Shown piece after piece: positions 1-8,852 of a stretch of 64,000 bases of DNA. Made by a program: the position numbers and the translations under genes. Below the pieces are notes generated by a model, which did not search any database, was not told the origin of the DNA, and saw only the letters and a list, made by a program, of their open reading frames with translations. Source of the stretch: Bacillus sp. RO3 (lineage in GTDB: Bacteria; Bacillota; Bacilli; Bacillales; Bacillaceae_B); contig NZ_JAAXCV010000022.1 in assembly GCF_012911895.1 (NCBI RefSeq), forward strand, positions 124,001 to 188,000. Direction: 5' to 3'. Numbering within the stretch: the stretch's first letter is position 1; the number at the start of each line of letters is the position of its first letter.

Positions 1-1498
1 CTACGTCCAGGTTCTCAATTGGCCACCAGGAGAAGCCGTCTTTGGCAAGCAGGCTGTCGGCGGCTTGCGGACCCATTGATCCTGCTTCATAGTTCGGGAA
101 CTCACCGTCCCGTGTATGCTCCCATACTTCGGAAATCTTATCGACGAATGCCCAGGACAGCTTCACTTCATCCCAGTGAGTGAAATTGGTTGCATCTCCG
201 CGCAGACAGTCGAATAATAACTTTTCGTAGGCTTCTGGAGTGTTCATTCCATCGATACTGTTGTTGGCAAAGTTCAACTTTACTGGCGTCGTTTCGATGC
301 TCTCACCGGATTTCTTCACATTGAGGTGAAGGGTGATTCCTTCTTCAGGCTGGATGTGGATCACCAATAAATTCGGGGCCATCGGCTTATCCGGGTTATA
401 GTACAGATTCATCGGAATATCCTTGAATTGGATGACGATTTTCGTTGACTTTGTTTCCATTCTCTTTCCAGTCCGGATATAGAATGGAACCCCTGCCCAA
501 CGGAAGTTATCTATCACCAATTTCCCTGCCACATACGTTTCCGTATTGGATTGATCGTCCACATTTTCAGCTTCACGGTAGCCCGGTACATCCTGTTGAC
601 CAACCATCCCGGGACCATATTGGCCACGAACGAAATAATCTTTCACTTCATCTTTTTCAAGAGGGCGAAGTGATCGTAATACACGTACCTTTTCACTTCG
701 GATTTCGTCAGTCGTCAATTTAATTGGTGGTTCCATGGCCAGTAATGCGACCATTTGTAGCAGATGGTTCTGGACCATATCACGGAGAGCCCCACTCTTT
801 TCATAGTAACGTCCCCGGTCTTCAACACCCAGCTCTTCAGAGGAAGTGACCTGGATGTTTGAGATGTAGCGGTTGTTCCACAGTGGTTCGAACATGGCAT
901 TGGCAAAACGGATGACTTCGATGTTTTGAACCATTTCTTTCCCAAGATAGTGATCGATTCGGTAAATCTGGTCTTCAGAGAACGACTCACGGATTTGGCT
1001 GTTCAGTTTTTCAGCTGAAGGAAGATCGTGACCAAATGGCTTTTCAATGACCAGTCTCTGGAATCCGTTCGTATCGGTTACACCTTGATCCTTCAGTTGT
1101 TGTGTAATCGTACCGAAGAACTCAGGAGCCATGGCCAGATAGAAAATGCGGTTCCCTTCCAGGTCATATGTTTCATCCAGTTCGTCTGATAGGTTTTTCA
1201 GCGCTTTATATGACTCGCTGTTTGATACATCATTCGGTTGATAGTAGAAATGAGAGACAAACTCATCAATGTTTTCGTTGCTGCCTAACGCATTATGTAC
1301 CGATGTTTTGACGTGTTCTTGAAACTCTTCATTGGACCATTCCCGTCGCGCCACTCCGACAACGGCAAAGCGCTTCGAAATCTTCCCTTTACGGAATAAA
1401 TGATAAAGAGATGGATAGAGTTTTCTTTTGGCTAAATCACCAGTCGCTCCAAAAATCGTAATGAGAGATGCTGGTGTTGTTGATTTATTCAATGTCAT
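1..1498 (-). CDS. zwf: Glucose-6-phosphate 1-dehydrogenase (C-terminal end cut by window edge)
   Basis: Catalyses NADP-dependent oxidation of glucose 6-phosphate, the entry step of the oxidative pentose phosphate pathway in the cytoplasm. The reverse-strand frame is open from ATG at 1498 to base 1 without a stop (499 codons), so only a few C-terminal residues are missing; family length is about 490-500. An N-terminal nucleotide-binding motif GATGDLAKRKL lies at residues 17-27, and the active-site signature RIDHYLGKE at 180-188 carries the substrate-binding Asp-His pair. The ATG follows a GTGAGGT ribosome site. Because the frame runs off the window it is easily missed, and the small ORFs inside it on both strands are shadows. 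In B. subtilis zwf also neighbours the rnz region, which supports the call. Confidence 0.96.
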   Translation of the reverse strand, partial: MTLNKSTTPASLITIFGATGDLAKRKLYPSLYHLFRKGKISKRFAVVGVARREWSNEEFQEHVKTSVHNALGSNENIDEFVSHFYYQPNDVSNSESYKALKNLSDELDETYDLEGNRIFYLAMAPEFFGTITQQLKDQGVTDTNGFQRLVIEKPFGHDLPSAEKLNSQIRESFSEDQIYRIDHYLGKEMVQNIEVIRFANAMFEPLWNNRYISNIQVTSSEELGVEDRGRYYEKSGALRDMVQNHLLQMVALLAMEPPIKLTTDEIRSEKVRVLRSLRPLEKDEVKDYFVRGQYGPGMVGQQDVPGYREAENVDDQSNTETYVAGKLVIDNFRWAGVPFYIRTGKRMETKSTKIVIQFKDIPMNLYYNPDKPMAPNLLVIHIQPEEGITLHLNVKKSGESIETTPVKLNFANNSIDGMNTPEAYEKLLFDCLRGDATNFTHWDEVKLSWAFVDKISEVWEHTRDGEFPNYEAGSMGPQAADSLLAKDGFSWWPIENLDV

Positions 1499-1629
1499 GA
1501 CCTCACTTTATCTTGTTGCTAGCTATTTACCCTGTGTCTTCTTATTTAATAACCTATACAATTACTTAATTTTAAAGATTAGTGGTGGATTTAGCAACTT
1601 ATATGCTGATGACTTTTCACCTTGAAAAT

Positions 1630-1644
1630 ATGAAAGCGTTTTAC
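1630..1644. promoter_or_regulatory. Possible cre (CcpA) site between zwf and rnz
   Basis: ATGAAAGCGTTTTAC resembles the catabolite-responsive element consensus WTGNAARCGNWWWCA with two mismatches at the 3' end. It lies about 130 bp upstream of the zwf start and 160 bp upstream of rnz. The match is only partial and could be chance. Confidence 0.3.
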
Positions 1645-1763
1645 CGGGAATCTCTCCCTCATTATGGTGGCTTTATTTTTCATTCTTATAACTCATTTGT
1701 GCATCACCTGCATTCAACGGGCAACAAAAACGAAGGGATGAAAAGGTAAAGAAGGATTGAATG

Positions 1764-1772
1764 TGCTAAAAT
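1764..1772 (+). promoter_or_regulatory. Extended -10 promoter candidate for rnz
   Basis: TGCTAAAAT fits the extended -10 pattern TGnTATAAT with one mismatch and lies 35 bp before the rnz start. No good -35 hexamer is visible, which is common for extended -10 promoters. The remainder of the 1499-1806 gap shows nothing else I can name. Confidence 0.35.
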
Positions 1773-1806
1773 AAAGGCAGTATGGCTCATTTTGGGAGTG
1801 AACAAG

Positions 1807-2733
1807 TTGGAATTATTATTTTTAGGAACAGGGGCAGGGGTACCTGCTAAACTGAGGAATGTAACCAGTATTGCGTTGAAGTTATTGGAAGAACGTGGTG
1901 CTGTCTGGCTTTTTGACTGTGGAGAGGCGACACAGCATCAAATTTTACATACGAGCTTGAAGCCGAGACGGATTGAAAAGATTTTTATCACCCACTTACA
2001 TGGTGATCATATATACGGGTTGCCGGGATTGTTGGGGAGCCGATCCTTCCAGGGGGGAGAGTCGAAGCTGACGGTATACGGTCCAAGAGGAATTAAAGAA
2101 TACATCGAAGTTTCCCTGTCTGTCAGCCGTACTCACCTTCAGTATACCTTGGAAGTCATGGAGATTGAAGAAGGCATCGTTTATGAAGACGAAGGATTCA
2201 TGGTGGAAGCCAGGGAACTTGATCATGCTATACCAACCTTCGGGTACCGTGTTGTGGAAAAAGACAAACCAGGTGCTCTTCAAGTCGATGAATTGCAGAA
2301 AAGGGGCATTCAACCAGGTCCACTTTACAAGAAGCTGAAATCAGGCGAAACGGTTCAGCTGGAAGACGGATCAGAGGTCAGGGGATCTGATTTTCTCGGA
2401 CCTTCGATTCCTGGCCGGGTTGTCACGATTCTCGGGGACACGAGGATGTGCTCGAATGCAGTGAACCTTGGCAGATCGGCAGATGTACTCGTCCATGAAG
2501 CGACCTTTAACGAAGATCAAGAGGAAATGGCACGTGAATATTACCATTCCACGACAAGGCAAGCAGGAGAGACCGCGCAGGCAGCCCAGGCCGAGAGACT
2601 CTTTTTGACCCACATTTCCTCACGATATGCGAAAGAATCCTGGGAAGAACTCGAGAGGGAAGCAAGGAGGGTTTTTGCAGAAACGTATATAGCAAGGGAC
2701 TTTCTCGAGTATGTGATCCCATTAAAAAAGTAG
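1807..2733 (+). CDS. rnz: Ribonuclease Z
   Basis: Zinc-dependent endonuclease of the metallo-beta-lactamase fold that removes the 3' trailer from tRNA precursors lacking an encoded CCA. The HLHGDH zinc motif falls at residues 63-68 (H63, H65, D67, H68), the numbering of B. subtilis RNase Z. Further ligands are visible in the GDTR stretch and in the C-terminal THIS segment. I place the start at TTG 1807 because the product then begins [11 protein letters not shown] like its homologues and GGGAGTG sits just upstream; an in-frame TTG at 1792 would add five residues upstream of that site. Product is 308 aa, normal for the short bacterial form. It reads divergently from zwf. Confidence 0.96.
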   Translation: MELLFLGTGAGVPAKLRNVTSIALKLLEERGAVWLFDCGEATQHQILHTSLKPRRIEKIFITHLHGDHIYGLPGLLGSRSFQGGESKLTVYGPRGIKEYIEVSLSVSRTHLQYTLEVMEIEEGIVYEDEGFMVEARELDHAIPTFGYRVVEKDKPGALQVDELQKRGIQPGPLYKKLKSGETVQLEDGSEVRGSDFLGPSIPGRVVTILGDTRMCSNAVNLGRSADVLVHEATFNEDQEEMAREYYHSTTRQAGETAQAAQAERLFLTHISSRYAKESWEELEREARRVFAETYIARDFLEYVIPLKK

Positions 2734-2746
2734 GGTGGGGAAAGAG

Positions 2747-3334
2747 ATGAAGACGATTTATGTCATACGTCATGCGAAAGCAAAAGGGCAGCCGTTTCAT
2801 GCACCTTTAACGGAAGACGGGAAACAGCAAGCCCTTGAATTGGCTGACTTCCTGGGGAAGAGGTCGATCGAAGCGGTTTATTCCAGCCCGTTTGTAAGGG
2901 CCCTTGAAACGATAGGCCCATTTGCCAAGCAGTCTGGATTATTGATTCAGGAAGATGAACGATTGGGAGAACGAGTGTTAAGTGACCGAGATCTTCCTGA
3001 TTGGATGGATAGGTTAAAGGAAAGCTTTGAAGATTTCTCCCTTGCGTTACCCGGCGGAGAGTCAAACGGCCAGGCAATGGAGAGAGCCAATGCTTTTATA
3101 GAAGACATTCTGAAAAAAGAAGAAGACCATGTGGTGTGCGTAAGTCATGGAAATTTATCAACACTCCTTCTAAGATTGTTTGATGAGAAATTTGGATACG
3201 ATGAATTGTTTGCTCTGTCAAATCCTGATGTATATGAGGTGATAGTCGAAGATGAGGGGGCGGCTGTTCGACGGATATGGGGACAGGAAGAAGAACAGAT
3301 AAGGGGGATTCAGGTTGAAAGCAATCACGTTTGA
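2747..3334 (+). CDS. Histidine phosphatase (phosphoglycerate mutase-like) family protein
   Basis: Product is 195 aa with the RHA catalytic signature near the N terminus (VIRHAKAKG, residues 6-14), where the His forms a phosphohistidine intermediate. A second conserved His lies in CVSHGNLS near the C-terminal third. This family dephosphorylates small molecules such as sugar phosphates or nucleotides; the substrate cannot be told from sequence. An ATG at 2747 is preferred over the GTG at 2735, because the G-rich TGGGG stretch then acts as ribosome site. The gene begins 13 bp after rnz stops and its end overlaps the next gene by 20 bp, so rnz, this gene and the acetyltransferase probably form one transcript. 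Confidence 0.85.
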   Translation: MKTIYVIRHAKAKGQPFHAPLTEDGKQQALELADFLGKRSIEAVYSSPFVRALETIGPFAKQSGLLIQEDERLGERVLSDRDLPDWMDRLKESFEDFSLALPGGESNGQAMERANAFIEDILKKEEDHVVCVSHGNLSTLLLRLFDEKFGYDELFALSNPDVYEVIVEDEGAAVRRIWGQEEEQIRGIQVESNHV

Positions 3335-4073
3335 CCATATATTTTATCAGGGACATGTCGTTACAGAGAATGATTTGTATGAACATATTCACTTCCCTGA
3401 GATGTTAACGAGGTATGACAGTAATTTTCTTGAATTCAAAAAACAGCCTTCCCTGGCTGAGTTTATGGAGGCGGCTCACTTTTTAAGAAGATTTCATCAG
3501 GCAAGGGGTCAGAAGCATGTGAAGTTCTATTTCCCCCAGGACAGTAAACCTTCAGAGGAATGGATGAACTACTTTAAACAGGAAGGGTATGACGCTGGCT
3601 TTAATGAGCTGTACAGCATACGACCAAGTCAGTTTCCTTCGGTAGAAGCTAATCCAGATATTGAAGTGAAAGAAGTGAAAGAAGCTGAACTTGCGGCCTA
3701 CCTTTCATTTCAATATGACCAGGATCTGGAATATGGAACTCTGTTTGCAGATCAAAAGGTCGATCAGCATAAGCGGAATTTTCTGGATCCGCGTTTCGCT
3801 CAGGTCCTTGCTTACTATAAGGGGGTGCCTGCAGGATCTGTGGATGTCATCATTGAGGACGATACGGCGGAAATAGATGGTCTCATGGTTCATGAGTCGT
3901 TTCAGAAAAAGGGGATCGGCAGCAGACTGCAAGCGTTTGTCATGAAAAAATTCCCGGATAAAACCGTGATTCTCGTTGCGGACGGGGAAGACACTCCGAG
4001 GTTGATGTATCAAAAACAAAACTATTGTTATCAAGGTTTTAGATATGAAGTACAGAAGGTGTTTGAGGATTAA
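3315..4073 (+). CDS. GNAT family N-acetyltransferase
   Basis: A 252-residue protein with the acetyl-CoA-binding motif A in its C-terminal half: hydrophobic beta strand IDGLMVHESF followed by QKKGIG at 197-202, matching Q/RxxGxG/A. The N-terminal half (about 110 residues) has no motif I recognise, so the substrate is unknown. The start is TTG 3315, placed downstream of AAGGGGG, inside the last 20 bases of the preceding phosphatase gene; the overlap suggests translational coupling. A strong hairpin 80 bp downstream ends the run. It could be a two-domain acetyltransferase acting on a peptide or small molecule, but nothing here distinguishes these. Confidence 0.85.
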   Translation: MKAITFDHIFYQGHVVTENDLYEHIHFPEMLTRYDSNFLEFKKQPSLAEFMEAAHFLRRFHQARGQKHVKFYFPQDSKPSEEWMNYFKQEGYDAGFNELYSIRPSQFPSVEANPDIEVKEVKEAELAAYLSFQYDQDLEYGTLFADQKVDQHKRNFLDPRFAQVLAYYKGVPAGSVDVIIEDDTAEIDGLMVHESFQKKGIGSRLQAFVMKKFPDKTVILVADGEDTPRLMYQKQNYCYQGFRYEVQKVFED

Positions 4074-4150
4074 ATTCATTTGTCGCCGGGCTGAAAGGTA
4101 CAACCAGTGAGAATGGGGTCGTTGAATCATTTACAGAGCAGTCGAGGGTA

Positions 4151-4197
4151 TCAAAAAAGAGTGTGAATGGCTTCAGGCCATTCACACTCTTTTTGAT
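4151..4197. terminator. Bidirectional rho-independent terminator
   Basis: A stem of GAGTGTGAATGGC pairing with GCCATTCACACTC around a short loop is flanked by A-run and T-run, so it can stop both the rnz operon on + and namA on -. Confidence 0.85.
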
Positions 4198-4202
4198 CAC
4201 GA

Positions 4203-5219
4203 TCACCAGCCTCGCCCGTACTGCTTAGGCGCTTCTATCTCTACACCCAATTCGTGTGCAGCCGTTCTTGGCCAGTATGGATCGCGCAGCAATTCCCGGG
4301 CAAGTAAAACAAGATCAGCCCGTTCATTCTGAAGGATTTCTTCTGCCTGGATGCCTGTTGTAATAAGGCCCACTGCTCCTGTATGGATATCAGCTCCGTG
4401 TTTGATCGTCTCGGCAAGCTTCACCTGATATCCAGGGAAAACAGGGATTCTTGCAGGAACCACGGCACCGGAGCTTACGTCGATGAGATCGACTCCCTGT
4501 TCCTTCATCCACCGGGCGAAGACTACGTAGTCATCAACGTCAAGGCCTTCTTCGTTATAATCCCTGGCGGAAACGCGAACAAATAGAGGTCCGTCCCAAA
4601 CCTGGTGAATGCCGTCGATGATTTCACGGAGGAAGCGGTAGCGGTTTTCTGCAGATCCCCCGTATTCATCCGTACGTTTATTGGATAGTGGAGACAGAAA
4701 TTCGTTGATGAGATAGCCGTGGGCCCCGTGAATCTCGATCACATCAAAGCCCGCTTTCCTTGCTCTTTCTGCTCCTTGGATGAATGCTGTAATCGTTTGT
4801 TGAATGTCATTCTTCGTCATTTCAAGAGGGATCTTCATATCATCGTTGAAGGGGATGGCAGATGGAGCGAGAATATCACCTTCGAGTACCGCTTTTCTTC
4901 CTGCGTGAGCGAGTTGGATCCCGGTCTTTGCACCTTGTTCCTTGATCAATCCCACTAACTCTTTTAAACCTTCAATCTGTTCATCGTTCCAAATGCCCAG
5001 ATCCTGTGGGGAAATTCTTCCCTGGGGAGTGACAGCGGTAGCCTCCTGTATGATGAGTCCCACTCCTCCGACAGCACGGCTCGTATAGTGAGTGCGATGC
5101 CAGTTTTCTACTTTTCCATCTTCATTATGAGAAGAGTACATGCACATAGGTGCCATGACGATTCTATTCTTCAGTTCGACATTCCTGAGATTATATGGTT
5201 CAAATAGTTTAGCGTTCAA
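4203..5219 (-). CDS. namA: NADPH dehydrogenase, old yellow enzyme family (YqjM)
   Basis: FMN-dependent ene-reductase that reduces activated C=C bonds of alpha,beta-unsaturated aldehydes and ketones and related electrophiles, thought to act in oxidative and xenobiotic stress. The 338 aa match the length of B. subtilis YqjM. Diagnostic residues line up by number: Cys26 and Tyr28 in PMCMYSS, and the substrate-binding His164 and His167 in HGAH followed by GYL. The usual second residue of that motif is Ala (HAAH); here it is Gly. Start is TTG 5219 behind GGAAGGTGATC. It is followed by a bidirectional terminator and preceded by about 100 bp without clear promoter, so it is probably a single-gene unit. 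Confidence 0.95.
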   Translation of the reverse strand: MNAKLFEPYNLRNVELKNRIVMAPMCMYSSHNEDGKVENWHRTHYTSRAVGGVGLIIQEATAVTPQGRISPQDLGIWNDEQIEGLKELVGLIKEQGAKTGIQLAHAGRKAVLEGDILAPSAIPFNDDMKIPLEMTKNDIQQTITAFIQGAERARKAGFDVIEIHGAHGYLINEFLSPLSNKRTDEYGGSAENRYRFLREIIDGIHQVWDGPLFVRVSARDYNEEGLDVDDYVVFARWMKEQGVDLIDVSSGAVVPARIPVFPGYQVKLAETIKHGADIHTGAVGLITTGIQAEEILQNERADLVLLARELLRDPYWPRTAAHELGVEIEAPKQYGRGW

Positions 5220-5317
5220 CTTTGATCACCTTCCATGACATGATAGTTGTTTCGGGTCACTAAATAGTGCTTATAGGAATTATATCAACACTCATTTTAT
5301 TCAGAAAGAAATGTGCC

Positions 5318-6472
5318 TTATCTTCTTTTTCTCTTCAGTTCCTTGAAGGTATAGAGTGTTCCACGCCATTCTATACCACCCCGCTTAAAAGTTAAAAATA
5401 TGGCCCTTCCAATGGAGTAGATAAACAAAAGGGATGTGACTGGTAAGGCAAGGAATAGAAGGGGAGACTCACGGGTCATCCTCTTGATGACATTCACATA
5501 GGTGATGCCGATGAAGAGGATAATCAGCACACTCATGATTCGGATACCCGGATCACTTGACAACACCGTAATGAAAGGAAGCACGGTTGAAGAGAAGACC
5601 CCCAATATGGCGAACAAAACGAGGAGAAGAGAGTAATGCAGGCCGGCGAACGTATTTTTTTCCAGTCCGTTGAAGGCTTCATTCAATGATCGGTACCATT
5701 CCACTTCAAGTGACTCAAGGGCTGTGAGGAAGAATTGCCTCTTCCCATGTTTTTTCAGCTGGACCCCAAGCTGCAGGTCATCATCGGGCATATGCTTGAT
5801 TCCTTCGTGAGTACCGATTTCCTCATATGCCGATCGAGTGATGAGATTGAAGGCACCGATGCCCATACCTGTCTTAGAGTCCGGATCGTTCGCCTTCCAG
5901 GGTCTTTTATAGAAAGTGAATCCGAATAAGAAGAATGCAACGAAGCTTTTCAGCCAAAAGGACCCCGACCGAATATGAGGAGCCAGGGTAAGATGGTCCA
6001 GTTTCCGGATTTGAAGATAGGACACCGCCCTCGACAGGATGGTGGAATCTTTAAAGATGACATCGGCATCGGTGAATAGAATGAGGTCTCCTTTTGCGAG
6101 CTCACACCCCTTATATAATGCCTGGTTCTTTCCCAGCCATCCCGGCTCCAGGAAATGGACATGAAGCACGCTGATTCGTTCATCCTTTTCCCCTAAAGCG
6201 TCCAGTTTTTCAGGTGTTCCATCTGTTGAACGGTCATTGACCAGGATCCATTCAACGGGATGATAGTCCTGTTTCAACTGTGACAGCACACTGTCTGTAA
6301 TCGTCCCTTCCTCATTTCTTGCAGGAATGACCACGGAGAGGAGAGGGCGTTCAATTGGTGTATTCGAGTGTTCCTCAATGGAGGTAAGGGTTGTTAGGCC
6401 CCTCCACACATCCATCCCGATAAAAATCCAGACAATAAGAATAGAAGCAAGGTAAAGGTGCAGGAGGATCAT
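5318..6472 (-). CDS. Membrane-anchored family 2 glycosyltransferase
   Basis: A 384-residue GT-A enzyme: an N-terminal membrane helix (about 3-20), the catalytic domain from residue 44 (SVVIPARNEEG, then DRSTDGT at 81-87), the metal-binding DAD at 135-137, an acceptor-side PDDD at 228-231 and an EWYRS segment reminiscent of the Q/RxxRW motif. Three or four hydrophobic helices follow from about residue 280. The layout resembles enzymes that glycosylate lipids such as carotenoid acids or hopanoids (CrtQ-like), but the acceptor is unknown. It sits between namA and proI, where I do not recall such a gene in B. subtilis (yqjN lies there), so it may be an insertion relative to that genome. Confidence 0.82.
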   Translation of the reverse strand: MILLHLYLASILIVWIFIGMDVWRGLTTLTSIEEHSNTPIERPLLSVVIPARNEEGTITDSVLSQLKQDYHPVEWILVNDRSTDGTPEKLDALGEKDERISVLHVHFLEPGWLGKNQALYKGCELAKGDLILFTDADVIFKDSTILSRAVSYLQIRKLDHLTLAPHIRSGSFWLKSFVAFFLFGFTFYKRPWKANDPDSKTGMGIGAFNLITRSAYEEIGTHEGIKHMPDDDLQLGVQLKKHGKRQFFLTALESLEVEWYRSLNEAFNGLEKNTFAGLHYSLLLVLFAILGVFSSTVLPFITVLSSDPGIRIMSVLIILFIGITYVNVIKRMTRESPLLFLALPVTSLLFIYSIGRAIFLTFKRGGIEWRGTLYTFKELKRKRR

Positions 6473-6541
6473 GGTATCGACCTCGTTTTTGTTTTGATTG
6501 TATCAATGAAATTGGAAATGAGCGAGTAAGGGTGGGTTTTT

Positions 6542-7351
6542 CTACGAATGTCTTTTCAATTCCTTCCCAAGATATTCTGAACGGCTTTTCGCTGATGAGA
6601 TACAGGTGAAAAATGCCTCTCTAACCCTGTATCCCTCCAGTGTGCTGATCCCTGCCTCTGTTGTTCCGCCTGGACTGGTTACGTTCTTTCTTAATTCTCT
6701 TGCTTCAAGACCTGACTGTTCAAGCATGGCACTTGCACCGGAGATCGTTTGGGTGACGAGGCTTTCAGCGAGTTCTTCCTCCAGTCCCAACTCTACCGCC
6801 GCATCCTTGAGTAACTCCGCCACATAATAAATATAAGCAGGACCGCTGCCAGATAGAGCGGTTATCAGGTCCAATTGTTCTTCCTCCACTATTACTGCTG
6901 TTCCGACTGATTGAAATAAGAGGGAAGTCCATTCTCTCTGTGAGTGGGACATGTACGGATTGAACGAAACCCCCGTAGCTGATTTTCCCAAGGCGGCACT
7001 CGTATTGGGCATCGCTCTTGCAATCGCTCCTTGGAAGGAAAGTCTGTCACTGATATGTTCCGTGGTGATCCCTGCCAAAACAGAAATGACAAGCGTATTC
7101 TTTGAGAGATAGGTCCTGATAGAGTCCGCTGCCTCATGGAAGTCTTTCGGTTTCATTGCCAGGATGACGACGTCGTATGGTAAATCTCGTTCCCCATGAC
7201 GCACACCGAATTCAGCCACGATTTCATCTAAACGCTCTCTGTTAGTCCTGTTGGTTACATAGACTTTTTCATTCATCAGGACCCCTGCCTTCAGTGCCCC
7301 TTTCATTAAGGCATGAGCCATCGACCCTGCTCCAATAAATAGTGTTTTCAT
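6542..7351 (-). CDS. proI: Pyrroline-5-carboxylate reductase
   Basis: Last step of proline synthesis: NAD(P)H-dependent reduction of pyrroline-5-carboxylate. The 269-residue product has the Rossmann motif GAGSMA at 7-12, SGSGPAYIYY at 167-176 and the family signature around TSPGGTTEAG at 225-234. B. subtilis has several paralogues (ProG, ProH, ProI); position next to yqjP-yqjQ and the T-box leader favour ProI. The ATG follows GGAGGAAT. Expression should rise when uncharged proline tRNA accumulates, by readthrough of the leader at 7383-7668. Confidence 0.93.
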   Translation of the reverse strand: MKTLFIGAGSMAHALMKGALKAGVLMNEKVYVTNRTNRERLDEIVAEFGVRHGERDLPYDVVILAMKPKDFHEAADSIRTYLSKNTLVISVLAGITTEHISDRLSFQGAIARAMPNTSAALGKSATGVSFNPYMSHSQREWTSLLFQSVGTAVIVEEEQLDLITALSGSGPAYIYYVAELLKDAAVELGLEEELAESLVTQTISGASAMLEQSGLEARELRKNVTSPGGTTEAGISTLEGYRVREAFFTCISSAKSRSEYLGKELKRHS

Positions 7352-7382
7352 TTGTTTATTCCTCCTTCATTTTCCCCCAAAA

Positions 7383-7668
7383 AAAGCAGACCATCTCATC
7401 CATAAAGGACGAAAGGGTCTGCTTCCGTGGTACCACCTTGTTTTGTCCATGACTCAATAAATGAAATGAACACACTTTAGTTCCAGGTAACGTTGGAAAA
7501 ACGTTCTGCTTTAAGACGCTCAAAAGGCAGGTTCACAAATAGAGGGGATGACGGCACCTTGCAGCCGGTGGGCACCGATCTCTGACATCGTCTATTCGCT
7601 ACTAGTCTTTATCATCGCTTTTACGGTATCGTTAAGTCAGGTGACTTTTCAATCGTAATTGTATATTA
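7383..7668 (-). promoter_or_regulatory. T-box riboswitch (proline) leader of proI
   Basis: On the minus strand the leader ends with the T-box core GGTGGTACCACGG (7425-7438) followed by a terminator: AAGCAGACC pairing with GGTCTGCTT and a T-run near 7383. The 5' half holds the Stem I landmarks, including the GATCGGTG...CACCGG arm. In the specifier loop GAA-CCT-GCC-TTTTGAG places CCU (7529-7531) in the specifier position, a proline codon followed by a purine, which agrees with the downstream proI. Uncharged tRNA-Pro would stabilise the antiterminator. Family knowledge gives the mechanism; the specifier assignment is mine by pattern. Confidence 0.9.
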
Positions 7669-7674
7669 TAGGTG

Positions 7675-7704
7675 ATTATCGTAGAAACATGGCTTGTCTG
7701 TCAA
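7675..7704 (-). promoter_or_regulatory. Sigma-A promoter for the proI T-box transcript
   Basis: TTGACA (7699-7704) and GATAAT (7675-7680) are separated by 18 bp, a near-consensus housekeeping promoter reading toward the T-box. This would place about 50 nt ahead of Stem I. A weaker pair (TTGAAA, GATACC, 16 bp apart) lies closer to Stem I and is the alternative. Confidence 0.6.
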
Positions 7705-7876
7705 GTGTTAATTTCAGTAAGTTCAGTCTTTTTAAAATGACATTTGTTAGGAAAAAATGTACACTATTAAATGAAGTCTCATTCATTTTTTGTGAATGTT
7801 CCAGAATTGGATGGCTGAGCGGGGAGAGCATCTGTTTTGCTGCCTGCCCTTTTATTATGAAGAATGTGGTGAATAT

Positions 7877-8836
7877 ATGACAACCTTTGTGAATGATATA
7901 GCAAAAATGACTCTCTCGACTCCTTTTGCCGTCGGAGATGTGAATGTTTATTTGGTGAAAAGTGATGCCCTGACATTGATGGATGCAGGACCTCTGACAG
8001 ATACAGCCTGGTTTCAACTGACGGATCAGTTGTCCCTTTTAGGATATAAACCCCAGGACATTGAACAAATTGTTTTGACTCATCATCATCCTGACCATGC
8101 AGGTTTACTTGATCGTTTCTCATCTCATGTGAAAATGATCGGACATCCGTATAACAAGTTCTGGCTTGAACGGGATGATCATTTCCATGAAGTGTATGAC
8201 CGCTTCTTCCTGCAATTGGCCACTGAATCGGGTTTGCCGCAGGAGTATTTACGTGCCATCCCTAAATTCAAGGCCCCCTTGAGATTTATGGGGAACAGAA
8301 AACTGGATATGGATATAAACGAGGGAGATGTCATTCCAGGAATGGAAGAATGGAAGGTCATTGAAACTTTGGGGCATGCCCAGAGTCACTTATCCTTTTA
8401 CCGGGAGAGTGATGGTGTTTTAATAGCGGGAGATCATTTGCTTGCGAACATTTCTCCCAATCCACTCATTGAACCGCCTTTTGATGGGGAGTTCATACGT
8501 ACTAAACCGTTACTTCAATACAATGCCTCTTTGAAAAAGCTGCTCGATATCCCGATTTCCCTTGCCTATACAGGTCATGGTGACAATATCAGGGATGTCC
8601 ATAAGTTAATTCCGAAGAGACTTGAAAAACAGGATGAAAGAGCACGGGGGGTGCTAGAGATGCTTAAAGGAAACCGCCTGACCGTATTTGATATTTGTAA
8701 GACATTATTCCCTTCCGTCTATCAAAAAGAACTTGGCCTGACTCTATCTGAAACGATCGGCCAATTAGATTATCTGGAATCCTTTCCCTACATAAAGAAA
8801 GAAATGCAAGATGGGGTTTATTATTATTTTGCCTAG
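7877..8836 (+). CDS. yqjP: MBL-fold metallo-hydrolase (YqjP)
   Basis: The 319-residue product carries the metallo-beta-lactamase zinc motif HHHPDH at 69-74 and the later GHAQSHLS and GDHL metal-binding segments. The C-terminal region of about 90 residues contains a winged-helix-like tail typical of the LACTB2/YqjP subgroup. Substrate is unknown. I choose ATG 7877 because the product then starts MTTFVNDIAKM and has the length I recall for YqjP; the frame is open upstream to 7796 but that extension looks non-coding. The stop lies only 16 bp before the following reductase start, so both are probably cotranscribed. Order proI / yqjP / yqjQ matches B. subtilis. Confidence 0.86.
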   Translation: MTTFVNDIAKMTLSTPFAVGDVNVYLVKSDALTLMDAGPLTDTAWFQLTDQLSLLGYKPQDIEQIVLTHHHPDHAGLLDRFSSHVKMIGHPYNKFWLERDDHFHEVYDRFFLQLATESGLPQEYLRAIPKFKAPLRFMGNRKLDMDINEGDVIPGMEEWKVIETLGHAQSHLSFYRESDGVLIAGDHLLANISPNPLIEPPFDGEFIRTKPLLQYNASLKKLLDIPISLAYTGHGDNIRDVHKLIPKRLEKQDERARGVLEMLKGNRLTVFDICKTLFPSVYQKELGLTLSETIGQLDYLESFPYIKKEMQDGVYYYFA

Positions 8837-8852
8837 AAAGATGGGAATCTAT

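Noticed and set aside
445-1625. Several short ORFs on both strands within the first 1.6 kb
   Set aside because: They are shadows of the truncated zwf frame or AT-rich leader; zwf has full-length family motifs in one frame.
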